Below the pieces are notes generated by a model that saw only the letters and a program-made list of their open reading frames with translations, was not told where the DNA came from and did not search any database. The translations under genes were made by a program, and so were the position numbers. A stretch of 64,000 nucleotides of DNA from Colletes latitarsis (lineage: Eukaryota; Arthropoda; Insecta; Hymenoptera; Colletidae), in contig NC_135144.1 of assembly GCF_051014445.1 (NCBI RefSeq), positions 8,308,001 to 8,372,000 on the forward strand, read 5' to 3'. Below are positions 36,503-49,392 of the stretch, piece by piece (position 1 is the stretch's first letter; every line of letters begins with the position of its first letter).

Positions 36503-39500
36503 ATTGAATATTCTTAATTTGATAACGAAGATGCACACGAATCATTCTAAATAAATTTCCTCTAGTTAACAAACTAATTGGCACCTTTTTCGAACATACT
36601 GTTCCATTATGCCTCTAAATAAACAGAATAAAGAAAAAGAATTATCCGTGAATAGGAGGTTGCTGTTTCGAACAAATAAAGTTAAACTAAGATCGATCGG
36701 ACGCCAACGATTAAAGTAAGGGGTTGTTAAATGTTTATAATCCGTGCTGTTCCGAGTCGCGAGCTTTTAAGAAAAATCGCAATGCAGAACAATCGCTGGA
36801 GGGATTTGGTTAACGATAGCTTCGCGACTGGTCGTTACGAAAGTTTCGGGGAAAAGCTCCGATTTATCGGACGGATTCGAAATGGCTGCATAGATACCAG
36901 CTTCGGGACGCCGAGAATCGTGTGGAGAGTCGATAAACGAGCGACGTCTAATGCATTGCCGCGCCCGATACTTCTCTTTCAGTCCGAAAAATGTCTGACT
37001 TGATACGGAGCATCGTTTTCCAAGAGATTGTTCTGTGCTGATACGCTCCCTGACACTCGCGGAAAGACTCGTTCCCTATCTCGTCGAGAAAATTGACGAC
37101 TTCTGTAATAATCGAACAGTGCTCGAGCTTAACTTTGCTACTCATCTCGGGCCCCGTAACCTTTCCATTTCTATGGCATCCTCCTTTCGCCATCAAGTTT
37201 TATGGCAGTAGAGAAAGAGTGGCTATTTATCTTCAAACTATTAATACGAATTCTGGACGCTGCTGGTGCTAGGAAAAACGGCACGTGACAATTTTCACAA
37301 ATTTTCTCACTTTCCTATGAGGTTATGTACTCATGTATATACTTATATGGATCGTAATGGACAATATTTTCTATTCATATTGTTTGAACTCATATATTCG
37401 AATGCATTCACTGTCCGTGATTCGTATAAGGGTCATTAGTGCCGAGCCATCGAATACGGGCGCTGAGAGTCCAGACAGTGAACGAGTAATCCTTTCACCT
37501 TTTCAAGTTTGTTGCAAATTGTAACGTACGCGAAGTTCAAGATTATTTTTTAATAGGAAATAATAAATATTACGATTGATATGTCGATGAAACATAACTA
37601 GAAGCATTGAAAATAGAAAAAGAAACCTTTTGTTTATTTTTCTATTTCTTCGTCTTCGAGAAATAATATGAGTTATAGTATTGCTGAAGAACGTAATACA
37701 TTATTCGTCATAGAGTTAGAATAAAAATATAAAGATATAAAAATTCCTTTAACATTTATGGTTTAAGTATTAAAATAATTCACAGTGCCAAACAACTGTA
37801 TAAATCGTTTAGATCGTGTGTCATAGCAAATTCAAATCCCATAAATTATTCACAATATGTATGATATTCATGGATATATTTTGAAGATGAGTTTGATGCG
37901 TGGATTGATTAGGAATGGCGATTACTATTAGCATGAGGTTACAAACCAAAGTTATTTATGTTAAAGAAATATTTAATTAACAAAATATTCTTCTAAGTAC
38001 AATACTTCTCTCTTCATAAAATTAAACAAATTCAATTTTATATCATTCATTGCAAATTAGTAGCTCTTGTTGTTCTTTCTATTATTGCTTATCGGTTTTA
38101 CTGAAATATTATTTGATAAAATTGAAAATTATTTTTAGAAATTTTTTATTACGGATTTTTTCATTTTTAAAATAAATTTAAAAAATAAATACATAACGAA
38201 ATATAAATTGTAATACTGCATGTTTCAATCTGTTCTATCTGAGATAATAGTAAATATTTGCAATCTGCGATAAACTGATTATACATATAGTATATTTGTA
38301 CACGAAAAATGTGAAGATTAAAATGATCATAATTACATATCAATGTTACAAACCAGTCCTCAGGTTTTGAATTCTTTGAAAATGGAAATTAATAATTTTC
38401 TATTTTGATTATGTATTTGGTATTTGATATTTTTCAATTTACTTCTTTGTGACTCTCAACAAACGTATAGACATTGTACAGTTTGTCAATGTATAGTTTA
38501 TAAAAATTACCGTGGTATAGTTCGCGGAATAACAACAATATACGTATGATTAGAAATGCATCAAATACAACACTTCGACGTGGAACCACAAATTGGTTTA
38601 TTCAATATAGCTTCTATTGAATTCACACAATGTTTCACACGAATCTATTCATCATTACAATGCATTGTACACGGTTCCTTAATCTGAGTATACGAGTTGC
38701 ATTATAAATACAACATACGCGAGGAATATTGTTCGTTAACTGCAATAGTACTTCATATAAGTGTTAATCGCATTATTCAAAACCTTATATTTGAACTGAA
38801 ACAAAAATGAAACAAAAATTGTTCTGCAAACAAGTTCACAATTTGTTATTTAAAAGTAACGACTTTGTTACTATCGAAAAATACAATACTTTATTAATCA
38901 TATCTTTTCTTTTGTCGCGTATACTATTTTCTTGAAATTAATTCTGATGTCAAAGTGTTATTATTAATAAAACAATAGGAATTTGCTTTAACAGAATGGC
39001 TATGGAAAATGTTAACATTAAACTAACAAAAGATGAAATTAATTTTATTAGTTTTTCATTTGTAGAACTTTCAAAATAGAAGTATCAAGACAGAGTGTAG
39101 TTCGAATTTGAAATAAAAGATTGATCGTTGGGATATTATTTAAAAGTGTAAACTTTAATTTTGCAGCAGATCTGGAACGAAACACAATGATGCAACAAAC
39201 GCAGTTTTTTTTATATAAAACATTACAAAACAAAATTAGGATTATAAACTATGCTTAAATTATAAAAAATTATCACCAACTTCTAAATTAATCGTATTGC
39301 TTTTTAAGCCGAAAATCGAAGTAATTATTAGCGTGACATACATTATATTTTGTAAGATATTTTTGTGCTAATAGTTGTAGAATATTTCAGTATATTTTTG
39401 TATCCCAAAAACTAAACTGATCGTAACCGTAACCGTAACTAATTGAACTATTTATAACAAAAGATTAACAAATTACATGAACAACTTTAAAACGTACACT

Positions 39501-39637
39501 TCACACGAAAGACTCGCACACAGTCGGCAATGCACTCAATCAATACTCTCACACATCGTAACTGCATTCATTCATTATAAACCTCTGCTTACAATTTATC
39601 GCAATACTCTTCAAATATTTGAAGATATATGATATAC
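36503..39637. other. unique sequence, no gene seen
   Basis: GC-richer patch at about 36640-37230 with frames on both strands (90 codons plus, 82 codons minus); neither is recognisable. The remainder is AT-rich and free of repeats I could identify. Confidence 0.35.
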
Positions 39638-40972
39638 AGCCATGATCCTTCTGCTGAATTATCATTATTTTATTGATAATGATTATTTGACATCAACTCG
39701 AACTACAAAATCATGTAAACAGTGTATACTTTTAATCATGGTTGACTTGTATCAGCACATTTGGAAAAATTTATTAGCAATTGAACGTTGTCCATTATTT
39801 ATATACAGGGTGTTCGGCCATCCCTGAAAAAAATTTTAATGGGGAATTCTAGAGGCTAAAATAAGACGAAAATTAAGAATACTAATTTGTCATTTAAGGC
39901 TTCGTTAAAAAGTTCTTAAAAAATTAAATTCAAAAATTTCTAATCGTTCTGAAAAAATTATTTTTGATTGCAGGGACCAATTATAATCATTTCTGGTCAA
40001 TAGACATGCCTTCGAAATCCTAACCATTTTCTAGAAAAAAATTCGAGAAGGGGAGAAATTTTTCGACAAAATTAAAAAATTTCAAATCGTTTTAAAAAAA
40101 TTATTTTTGATTGCAGGGACCAATTATAATAATTTTTGGTCAATAGACATACCCTCGAATTCCTAACCATTTTCGAGAAAAAAATTCCTTACCGAAAATA
40201 TAATTTCAGGCCAGAAATGCCCCGCTTAAATTTTATGCGAATCTTTAAAACACCATAACTTCTGAACGGATTGGACGATTTTAATGTTTAAAAAAGCAAA
40301 CTACGCGTATTTTTATGGAAAATATGTACAGATTGCAAAAATATTCGAAAAGTTGGTCCTTGACCACGCAAAATGAGAAAAACCCCATAAAAATGGTTCA
40401 ATTTTTAAACAGTCAGAACTCCTATAATAGTGAATATATTTCAATGAAACTTTTTCCCGAAGTAGAGCCCATAGGTACCTACAAAAAAGTATTAGACAAC
40501 TTTTCTGTTGGACGTCAAACGAAATTACTAAAAATCAAAAACGAATTTTTAAGAAAAATCGACAGGGGGTTAGTGCCTAAATTTTTGGCGAAATTGAAAA
40601 GTTTCAAATCGTTCTGAAAAAATTATTTTCGGTTGCGAGGGTCAATTACAATCATTTTTGATGAATACATATTCCTTTGAAATCCTTTGCACTTTTGAGA
40701 AAAAAATTCAGTATTGGCGGAACTTTAAACGTTAATAACTTCTTAACGAAGCCACCATTAACAAATTGGTAATTAAAATTTTCCCCATGGATGGCTGAAC
40801 ACCCTGTACACAAGTAATGTTCAACATTCAATTGCTAATAAACTCCAAATGTGTTCATATAAGTCAACTATGATTAAAAGTATACACTGTTTACATGATT
40901 TTGTAGTCCGAGTTGATATCAAATAATTATTATCAGTAAAATAGTGATAATTCAGCAGAAGGATTATGGCTG
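39638..40972. mobile_element. fold-back structure with a family A element in the loop
   Basis: The left arm (39638 to about 39801) and right arm (about 40811-40972) are inverted copies over roughly 160 bp: CCTTCTGCTGAATTATCA, CTACAAAATCATGTAAACAG and TATTAGCAATTGAA on the left reappear reverse-complemented on the right with scattered substitutions. A complete family A element fills the space between them. Either a larger TIR element received a family A insertion at its centre, or the arms are an old palindrome that attracted the insertion. Confidence 0.85.
39802..40810 (+). mobile_element. family A element at the palindrome centre
   Basis: TATA-CAGGGTGTTCGGCCATCC at 39802 and CACCCTG-TACA at 40807-40810. 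The recurrent frame is at its longest here: 100 codons at 40315-40617, beginning MENMYRLQKYSKSW and running on past FSVGRQTKLLKIKNEFLRKI. The right TIR has lost part of its inner sequence. Confidence 0.9.
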
Positions 40973-43831
40973 CGCACCAGCTACGATGAGGCATTAGGAT
41001 TACGCTTATGGTTGCGTCTACATCTTCCGTCTATTCACGTAGATGCTCTTGGTTCTATTGTCTCCCGTTGGGTGGTTCATGCACAAATTAGGGTGTTACT
41101 GTAATTGTAGAATATCACATCGAGAGCCATTGTTGCACCTCGAGCGTAGCATCCGTTACGTTATTATGTTTCGAATTTGGAAATCTCTATTATACGTATA
41201 ATGTCAAATGTACATACACGTGAACAATTGGACACTTTGTAATTCCTGAATTGTCATATTAATTTTACGGATATTTATTTCAATAAAATAGTAATATTAA
41301 TTTTGAAATAAATGGTATGATAGATTTTTGGCGAGCATATGAATAGGAATGTAATTCCACATTGATGTGTTATGTTTATTTAAACAATAACGATAGTAAT
41401 TATTATATTATATGTATATCCATAATTAATTAATATTATGTTGATTTATTTGTGTTCTACTTATGAACGAAATTCACCGACTGATATAGATATTATATGT
41501 TTTCACGTAATATTGAATATTCATTCAGATTTAATGATCATTAGCATAATATTGTTATTAACATTATTATTTACATAAACCAATGACATAAACAGAAACT
41601 TGTACGAACAATTTTTTGAGAATTAAATTTCTCAAATAAAAGGAAGGATATAATTTTTGTACAAAAGAAATAGTTTTTTTTCCAAAAATGCATTACCCAG
41701 ATTTATAGATTTATGGAAACAGTATAACTTTTATTTCAACTATATTTTTTTTATATCTTTTGTCGTTTATAATTTATGATTCACTTTTGAGATTCATCAT
41801 TCTGTGTTTCAAGTAGATAAATACCTATAACAGAAATCAAGTAATAATATAAGAGAAAGATTGTTTATATTTTTTAAATTATTCAAGTTTTTCTAGATAT
41901 TTAACTCAGATCACCTACAAAATCCTTCTTTTTATTATTATAAATGCTTAAAAAATTTGTTGTAATGACGATTATAATTTCCATAACCTTTTCTATTATA
42001 TGTAATACAATTTTTATAATTTTATGGTACCTTTCAATTTATGAATCATTAATAGACATAAATGATAGATATGATATTAAATAGATTCAAAATCAGCTAC
42101 ACAAGATACACATATTCATACTTAATTTCCAAAATCGATCTACATATTAATTTCCAATGGACGTAATTAAATATTATATAATTACATTTATACAGATTAC
42201 AATTAAATATTATATTGCCTTTAATTGCATCAAATACCCCGAATTTCGAAATTAATATTAATTAGTACAACCGTGATAGAAAATTTCAACGATAATCGTA
42301 CAATTTAACCCTTAAGTGGACTCTCAATTTCAACTGAATTATTTTACTTAATGTTGATTTTTACCAAATTGGTAATTGGAAATCAACTTTCCTTTAAAGC
42401 ATTTAAAAAATAATGGACTAACGGAGGATTACATAAATTTTCAAATAATTACATTTACATATATTAAACAATTATTAGTTTAGGGCTAACACATAATATG
42501 TGTTTGTTGAATCTCCATTCCTAATAATGTAAGATTAATTGCAAGACACATAAAATCGAATGATCTCTACAAATCGAAAGAATAATTGTAGAACATCTAC
42601 ACAAAAACACGAAAAATTTCGACAAACCAATGAAAACAAACAGAAAACTAAGGGCTCTATTTCTAATAAATAGAAAATAAACACTTATAAAATAACATAC
42701 ATTACCCATGAAATTCATAAATTTATGACAATGACTATTGCGTAATTTATGGTTGACAGAGTTTTAGGGGAAGTTATTCGCAAGGATGGTTCGTAAGAAG
42801 CATCTGTTTAGGATTAAGTTTCACAACTCTCAAGCGTGAAAGGTTTTGTACACACAAATGGTTCGCGGATGCCTCGTTAAAGGGCAATAAAATAAATAAC
42901 TTTGGGAATTTTTGTAAACGGTCTAAAGGGGAACGTAAAGTTAGGTGTGGTGTTATTGAACGTAGCCAAGGTCTCGGAAATATTTTTGAGAAGAGCGAAG
43001 AGTCAGTCTTGTGCAAGCAAGAGTAGTGGAAAGACGTGAGAAGGACTTCGTGTGAAACATTCGAAAGGACCCTTGGATTCGTCGACGTATCTCGGTGTGC
43101 CGCGTGTCCACGTCGGATGGACGAAGTGAACTTATGAATTATGGATGGGAATGATGCTGGTGAATCGGCCATGGGATTTTCGACTCATTCTCCGACATAT
43201 ATAAATTTGTATGAAATTCCATACCTTCTAATATTTATGTATACTTTTACTGAAAGTCGTATACATTCAGTGATGATTTCATATATTCTGTAAGTAAAAT
43301 GAAGAATGTTTTTCCGAGAAGCCCCAGTGGCTGATTGACATTAAATTTTGGGAGGAAGAAATGGAGGAAGTATAAAGCCTAATTATAAAATTCTAGCTTC
43401 GGGTATTTTCCGATCATTGACGACCATTTCCCTTGTAATAGTGTCATCGTTGACTGTTGTATAGTTTTTATAGAATATCCCACTTTAAATGGGATTTTTA
43501 TATCAAATATTAATTTCCTTGGCTGGAAAATTCTATTCCAACTTAAATATTTATAACCTAATATTTTGGAAACTATTAAATTCTCGAAGCTAAAATTTTA
43601 TATTTGAGATGTATACTCCTCTCTCTTTCCTTTCTCCAAATTTCAGATCGATCGGCCATTAGAGCTTTCCGGAACTACAACCAAACTGAGTACTACGTGT
43701 TTTGATACATATTTTCACTATTATTCCTAGTAAATGTACGATTCACACTGTAACATCTACAAAAGTGAGCAAGCTTCTCATCAAAAGGAGATAAAAATGA
43801 ATTTCACTTTTCAATAAGGACCACCCTAGTA
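40973..43831. other. AT-rich sequence; one orphan ATG frame at 42774-43172 minus
   Basis: Mostly featureless. On the minus strand a 132-codon frame starts with ATG in a good context (CCCATGGCC at 43172) with TTATATATG about 30 bp upstream, ends at 42774, and lies in a GC-richer patch. It has no recognisable domain and no splice evidence, so it is noted but not called as a gene. A possible tiny TTAA-flanked element at 42305-42489 is listed among the rejected items. Confidence 0.35.
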
Positions 43832-45661
43832 TACAGGGTGGGGCAGTAACTATTAGCACCTCAGATATCTTCGAAACTATAAGTTTTACAGAAATATTTG
43901 TTAAAGTAAATTGCACAGTACGAAGGGCGCTATTGGGTGGCGATAATAGTTTTTTTTCAGGTGGAGGTACTTCGGACATTTGAAGGTCACATCCATTTTT
44001 TTAAATGGATCGGTATGTTTTTGCTTCCGTATCACGATAGAGGATCTTAAAACGAGTTCAACGACCTATTACACAAGGTCATTGAAGGCCATAGAAAGTA
44101 GAGAAAGGCGATAATACTTACGGTTTTGGTAGTAAACGAAACATGTTTATAGTAGGTGTTCGAAATGATGACCATCACTGTCAATGTACCGTTGGATTCT
44201 TTTTACGATTGATTGACTTGCAAGTCTTACAGCGTCAGAACTTATTGATGCACAGGCTGCAATAATTCGCTGTTGCATATCGTGAGATGTAGTTGGTACT
44301 TCTTTGTACACTTTCTCTTTCAGTGTTCCCCACAGAAAGAAATCTAAAGGTGTTATGTCTGGTGAACGAGCTGGCCACGATATTGGACCGCCGCGTCCAA
44401 TCCAACGATTTCGAAATTTTTCATCGAGTTCCCTTCGCGCAATCGATGAATAATGTGCTGGGCATCCATCATGTTGATACCACATGGTTTGTCGTGTAAA
44501 TAAAGGTAACTCTTCTAGGAAAAGACCCAATGTATCCTTAATAAAATTAGCATAAACGTTGCCATTCAAATTTCCATTGATAAAATAAGGTCCAATAATT
44601 TTATCACCTATGATACCGCACCGTACATTCACAGACCATTATTTTTGATGTTCAACCTGTCGCAGCCAATGTGGATTTTCCGCTGCCCATAAATGCGTGT
44701 TATGCAAATTAACATTCCCGTGATTTGTGAATGTTGCTTCATCAGTAAATAAGACGGTATTAAAAAAAAGCTCATTGTTTTGAATCTGACGTATAGCCCA
44801 TCGACAAAACTCAACGCGATTCATGAAGTCGTTCCCATGCAATTCTTGGTGAAGACTGACATGATACGGATGAAATTTGTGACGGTGCAAAATGCGAAGT
44901 ACGCTCCTCCTACTAATGCCAGATTCGCGTTCAATTTGTCGCGAACTAATATGAGAATTTCTAGACACACTAGCGAGCACACCGATTTCCATTTCTTCGT
45001 TAATTACTCGTTTCTGGCGTTCACTTTTACGAACACTTAAACTACCGGTTTGGTTAAGTTTATCATACACATTTTTAAATGTTTGACGCGAAGGCTGAGA
45101 CCGATGTGGATATCGTTCAGCATACAAGTTTTTCGCCCTTGCAGAATTTTGTTGGCATTCGCCATAAATAAGAAGCATATCAACCTGCTCTTCAAACGGA
45201 TACATCGTGCCGGATTGACCGATTTATCGATACTAATCTTATGATGTTTATCTTACTCTGCAAACTATTAAAGTGTCCTTCAAGCAGTGTTTATTCTCAG
45301 TGAAGTAAACGGTAAGCATTACGCATTCCTCTACTGTTGATAATACGTATGTTTCATTTACTACCAAAACCGTAAGTATTATCGCCTTTCTCTACTATCT
45401 ATGACCTTCAATGACCTTGTGTAATAGGTCGTTGAACTCGTTTTAAGATCCTCTATCGTGATACGGAAGCAAAAACATACCGATCCATTTAAAAAAATGG
45501 ATGTGACCTTCAAATGTCCGAAGTACCTCCACCTGCAAAAAAACTATTATCGCCACCCAATAGCGCCCTTCGTACTGTACAATTTACTTTAGCAAACATT
45601 TCTGTGAAACTTATAGTTTCGAAGATGTCTGAGGTGCTAATAGTTACTGCCCCACCCTATA
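43832..45661 (-). mobile_element. nearly intact mariner-type DNA transposon
   Basis: TA at 43832-43833 and 45660-45661 flanks an element of about 1826 bp whose ends start CAGGGTGGGGCAGTAACTAT (right end with one change, TAGGG). The terminal inverted repeats are each 312 bp (43834-44145 and 45348-45659) and differ by only a few percent, so the copy is fairly young. Between them is one transposase reading frame on the minus strand; its stop codon lies directly at the inner edge of the left repeat. TA duplication and transposase type place it in the Tc1/mariner superfamily. Confidence 0.95.
44147..45205 (-). pseudogene. mariner-type transposase, one in-frame stop
   Basis: Cut-and-paste transposase of 352 codons, full length for the group, read from ATG at 45205. 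A single TAA at codon 189 (44639-44641) splits it; the frame is otherwise unbroken, with no shift. Residues 1-60 form an N-terminal helix-turn-helix of the DUF4817 type (EEQVDMLLIYGEC), residues 75-120 a second DNA-binding region (SSRQIERESGISRRSVLRIL), and the DDE catalytic domain begins near 145. Catalytic residues by motif: D155 in FTDEATF, D246 in QHDGCPAH and D288 in SPDITPLDFFLWG. Forty-one residues separate D246 and D288, i.e. DD41D. All three acids are present. Downstream of the stop, translation could only restart at non-ATG codons. Inactive as it stands, but recently active judging by the intact frame and similar TIRs. Confidence 0.95.
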
Positions 45662-48600
45662 TATTCGAACGGACGTAATTTCTAAACTTCTCGAATAATT
45701 AAAAAAATAACTCTGCTCGAGTTTTGCTCATTGTCAGTTTAAATGTTATGCCTCTGGGTATTCTCAGTACCGGTACAGATCTAATTCCAATCCCATGCGA
45801 GGTCTATCGGAAAACTTCCGCGCTTAAACTTTCAATCATTACGCGGTGTGTTTCAAGCTGCATTGTGTTGGCAAATATTCAACCGCTTCGCGTACGTGTA
45901 CGTAATAGATTCGCGAAGTTACGAGATTTTTGCGACACGGCACGGTGTTCCGGATCCCGAAGTTCCGACAACCACGCGCGCTTCCTTCTGTAAAGTTCAG
46001 CGGCAACGAACTAGAAACGTAAGTGATTTAGAAACTCGAAGAACCAAGTTGTTCGATAGTTTGAGACTGATGACGTACGCAAATCCAATCGTTTCTAGAA
46101 GAACCGCTTGCGAACCCGCTGATCTGTACGTATGACGCGAACCTTTATTCTGGATCACCAGGAAAAAAGTATCCGGAGCGCTTTGTTTGCGGCGCACGCC
46201 TTTGGGAAATTCTGTCGATGACAAATAGAGGCGTTGTTCGTTGCAAAATTACGTTGTAACACCGGTCCAGTAAAAATAGCATATTACGCACCGTGTAACC
46301 GTAAGTCGATTTTATTTCCGCTACTAATCGATACTGAAGTCATTTAAGTTCATTGTTATAATTTTAGAAACTAATTTTCTATTGCCCCGTGTGTTAACTC
46401 CGTAGTTGGTTCGGGGAGTTAATTACAATAACAAGAAATATTCAAGAAATGGTGCGATTGCGGTACGATTTAAGATCACTTGTAAGGTGATATTAATATT
46501 GATGTCTAAATTAACAAGTAATGTTCCACTCACGTCTGATTGGTCAACAAGTGTTCTAAATGTCCAAATTCTTTTACAAGAAAGTAATTCTCTTGAGAGA
46601 GCAAGCAATTCAGATTGTACCAAATTCTGATTTTAGTCCAGAGTTCTGTCCTAGAGGAAGACTCCGAATCTCCCTCTTAGTGCTTCCTTGGAGACGTCGA
46701 TGTTCGGATTGGGCCTTGTCCTGCCTAATCCGAATTTTTGACAGTTTTTGGATTGTGCAACGCCCACAGCCTGGCTTGTTTCATCCTGCAAATCAAGGTC
46801 TGCAGGACGTTGCACGTTTCCGTCGAGTCTTTTTCAGGCTGTGGTCCGATAGTAATATAAAATATAATTTATTCAGTTTTAATAAATCATACGGCGAAAT
46901 TATAAAGGTAGAGAAGAAGAGATGTTTTATAAAACCGTTTCGATAGTAATACACAAGTATGGGAATTCCCTGCGAGCGACTGATGAGCCTTTCTTGGGGG
47001 TTCCCCTACGGTCGACCGGTACTCCAACATAAAGCGCCATCGTGCGGCCATAAGCGTGCCACACCGGCTTCACAGTCATGTCTGTATAATAAAAATGTGT
47101 ATGCAACATGCATTTATTTCTAACAAACTTTAGTTTATTTTAAACATATCAAAATAATCTAAAAATGTAAAAAACAGAACAATGCGATGTAAAAATTTGC
47201 CTACAATTTTTTTGACTTTTCAGAAAGCTTTAATATAATAATATATTTTGTTTCGATGTTAATATTAAGAATTTATAAACGAGTTTCACTAAAATGGCTA
47301 ATTTTCAAGAAGTTGTTAAAAGATGTAATTATTTCTTAATGGAATACAAAATGTTCGTTGGAAATTTCGTCATGGACATTTTAAAGACAAAATTTCTAAA
47401 AATATTTATAAATTAGACATTGGAGAGTAATCATTCCTCAGTTCAAATCTCAAAAGATCCTAATTGTGCCCATATTTTGATCAAAGTTTGTATTCTTCTT
47501 CAAAAGAAACCCTTAAAAAGTATAAAAAACGAACGAATTACGGTGAACGAATATAAATGTATAATAATATGAACAAAATTCACATTTTAGAAGATAACTA
47601 AATACATTTTACAAAATGATGTAACAAAAGTAAACGTGAATACAAGTATAATTAAATTTAATTAAATCTTTGTTTCTCTCTCACTTTACTCGCTCTCTGG
47701 ACTCTCGCTATTCTCTACATCTGTTTCTTCCTCCTTATGATTTAAGCCATAAAACTAGCTATCGATAAAATTATTGTGTTTCAATCCTTTAGGCAATATA
47801 TAGTTCAAAATACGGTTTGTTACATTTCTTAATTTTAACCAGCCTCCAGTTCTCGAAGTTTTCACCGTAACTAAATTTGCTTTCATTAAATGGCGTGTCA
47901 GGACTAATTCTCTGCAGCCCGTATTTAGCGCCACTCGGCTACGTTAATACTTTTTAAAGCTTCCAACAATTTTCTCTGGGAATTACGGTGAAAATTTTCT
48001 GGTGTTAGGTTTGTATCAGTAAAAGTCGTGAGAGGTTGCAAATAATTGCTAGAAATTCCGTCGAGCCTTAGTCTGACCAAACAGTGATTAATACTACATA
48101 CGTCGTTCAAACACAAAGCCATATATCAATCACTTTTTTCCTCGATGTCTGGAATTTTGTTTAAAATTAAATGTTATGTAGACCATACGATATTAAGGGT
48201 AGTTTAAGTCATCATTTCGCTGGTTTCGAATTTGTTTAAAAAATACAGGCCTCTGAAGTTTACGACTTTTGTGAAAATAGATTGCACTTAGGAATTTTTA
48301 TCTGAGAAATACATTTTTTTAGTTTCATTTGGAAAGGATTGGCTTTTTCAAATAAATTTTGTCCACAATGACAAATCAATAAAATAAAAATTTATTCATT
48401 CGGAGCAAAATTTATTTCGAAAGGTCAATCCTTTCCTAATAAAACAGAAAAAAAAAACATCTCAATACGATAAATAATTTCCAAGATAAAAATTACTATA
48501 TACAGCCTACGTTTACAAAAGTCACAAATCAAAGATCGATAATTAAAAAAAATTGATTCGTGCCAAAATCGTATTAAAAAGATCGATTCCGAATCGAACA

Positions 48601-49392
48601 TTTTTAATACACAACATCGGTAATATTCATAGTAAATCTTGTAAACTTTCACAACGTTGAACAATTCCTACTTTTTTCTTTTCTTGTTTCCGATACAAGG
48701 AGTAACAACAAATCTCTTAAGAAGGGTGTAATTTAAAATCTTTGTTAAAGGTAATGCGTGCTTAATGGACAATGATGTCGCGAAGAGTTATGCGACTTAC
48801 GTGACTATTCGCTGTACATCGCGTGCGACTCTCGTATTAATCTTCTTCGCACTTCACTAATAAGGAACCGCGAAGTCTGTGTGGAAACTTGTAGTACCTT
48901 TAGCGAGTATACTCGATCAAAGTTCTCGAGAAGATTGCGAATAATAAAAGCTTTTCCTTTGAGTACGATCCACAAACCTTGGACGAAGTCTAATTAATAC
49001 CCTTGGGAACTGGAAGCTTGTATTTCACGGGTACCACAACACCACGCTGCAATTACGATACTGATTTTGTCCACTCGGTAAATTATTCCGGAAACTCAAT
49101 AGCAATTATTACTCGTTAACTCTTTTTACATTCACATTGGAAAAAACGAAGAAGATATAAAATACTGTAAAATAGATTAAAAGTATTGTAACGTGTCTAT
49201 AAGCAAAGGATTTTTCAAAATTGTTTATTTTATAGTTATTCGAAAATTAATGATAATGTTTCTTCAATAAATTCTAACTATTGATCCAGGAGACATTTTT
49301 CATTCATTTATATCTAGTAATATGGTGATTGTTTCGTTGGCTAAAATTTATTCTAAAATATAACTAAAAGTAATATATGAATAATATAACAG
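45662..49392. other. unique sequence with GC-richer patches, no gene assigned
   Basis: GC-richer patches lie at 45760-46240, 46630-46850 (with the hairpin below), 46960-47080 and 48750-49080. A minus-strand ATG frame of 65 codons at 47925-48122 (MALCLNDVCSINHC...) reads like protein but has no recognised family. Nothing further could be supported. Confidence 0.35.
46703..46734. repeat. 32-nt hairpin
   Basis: TTCGGATTGGGC and GCCTAATCCGAA form a 12-bp stem with one G-T type mismatch around the loop CTTGTCCT. It lies in a GC-richer patch that also has further imperfect inverted pairs (CCACAGCCTG/CAGGCTGTGG at about 46767 and 46833). It could form an RNA structure if transcribed; no function is known. 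Confidence 0.6.

Noticed and set aside
42305..42489. Possible tiny TTAA element (TTAACCCTTAAG ... TTTAGGGCTAA)
   Set aside because: Only about 11 of 14 terminal bases pair, the right border is CTAA rather than TTAA, and no other copy is seen.
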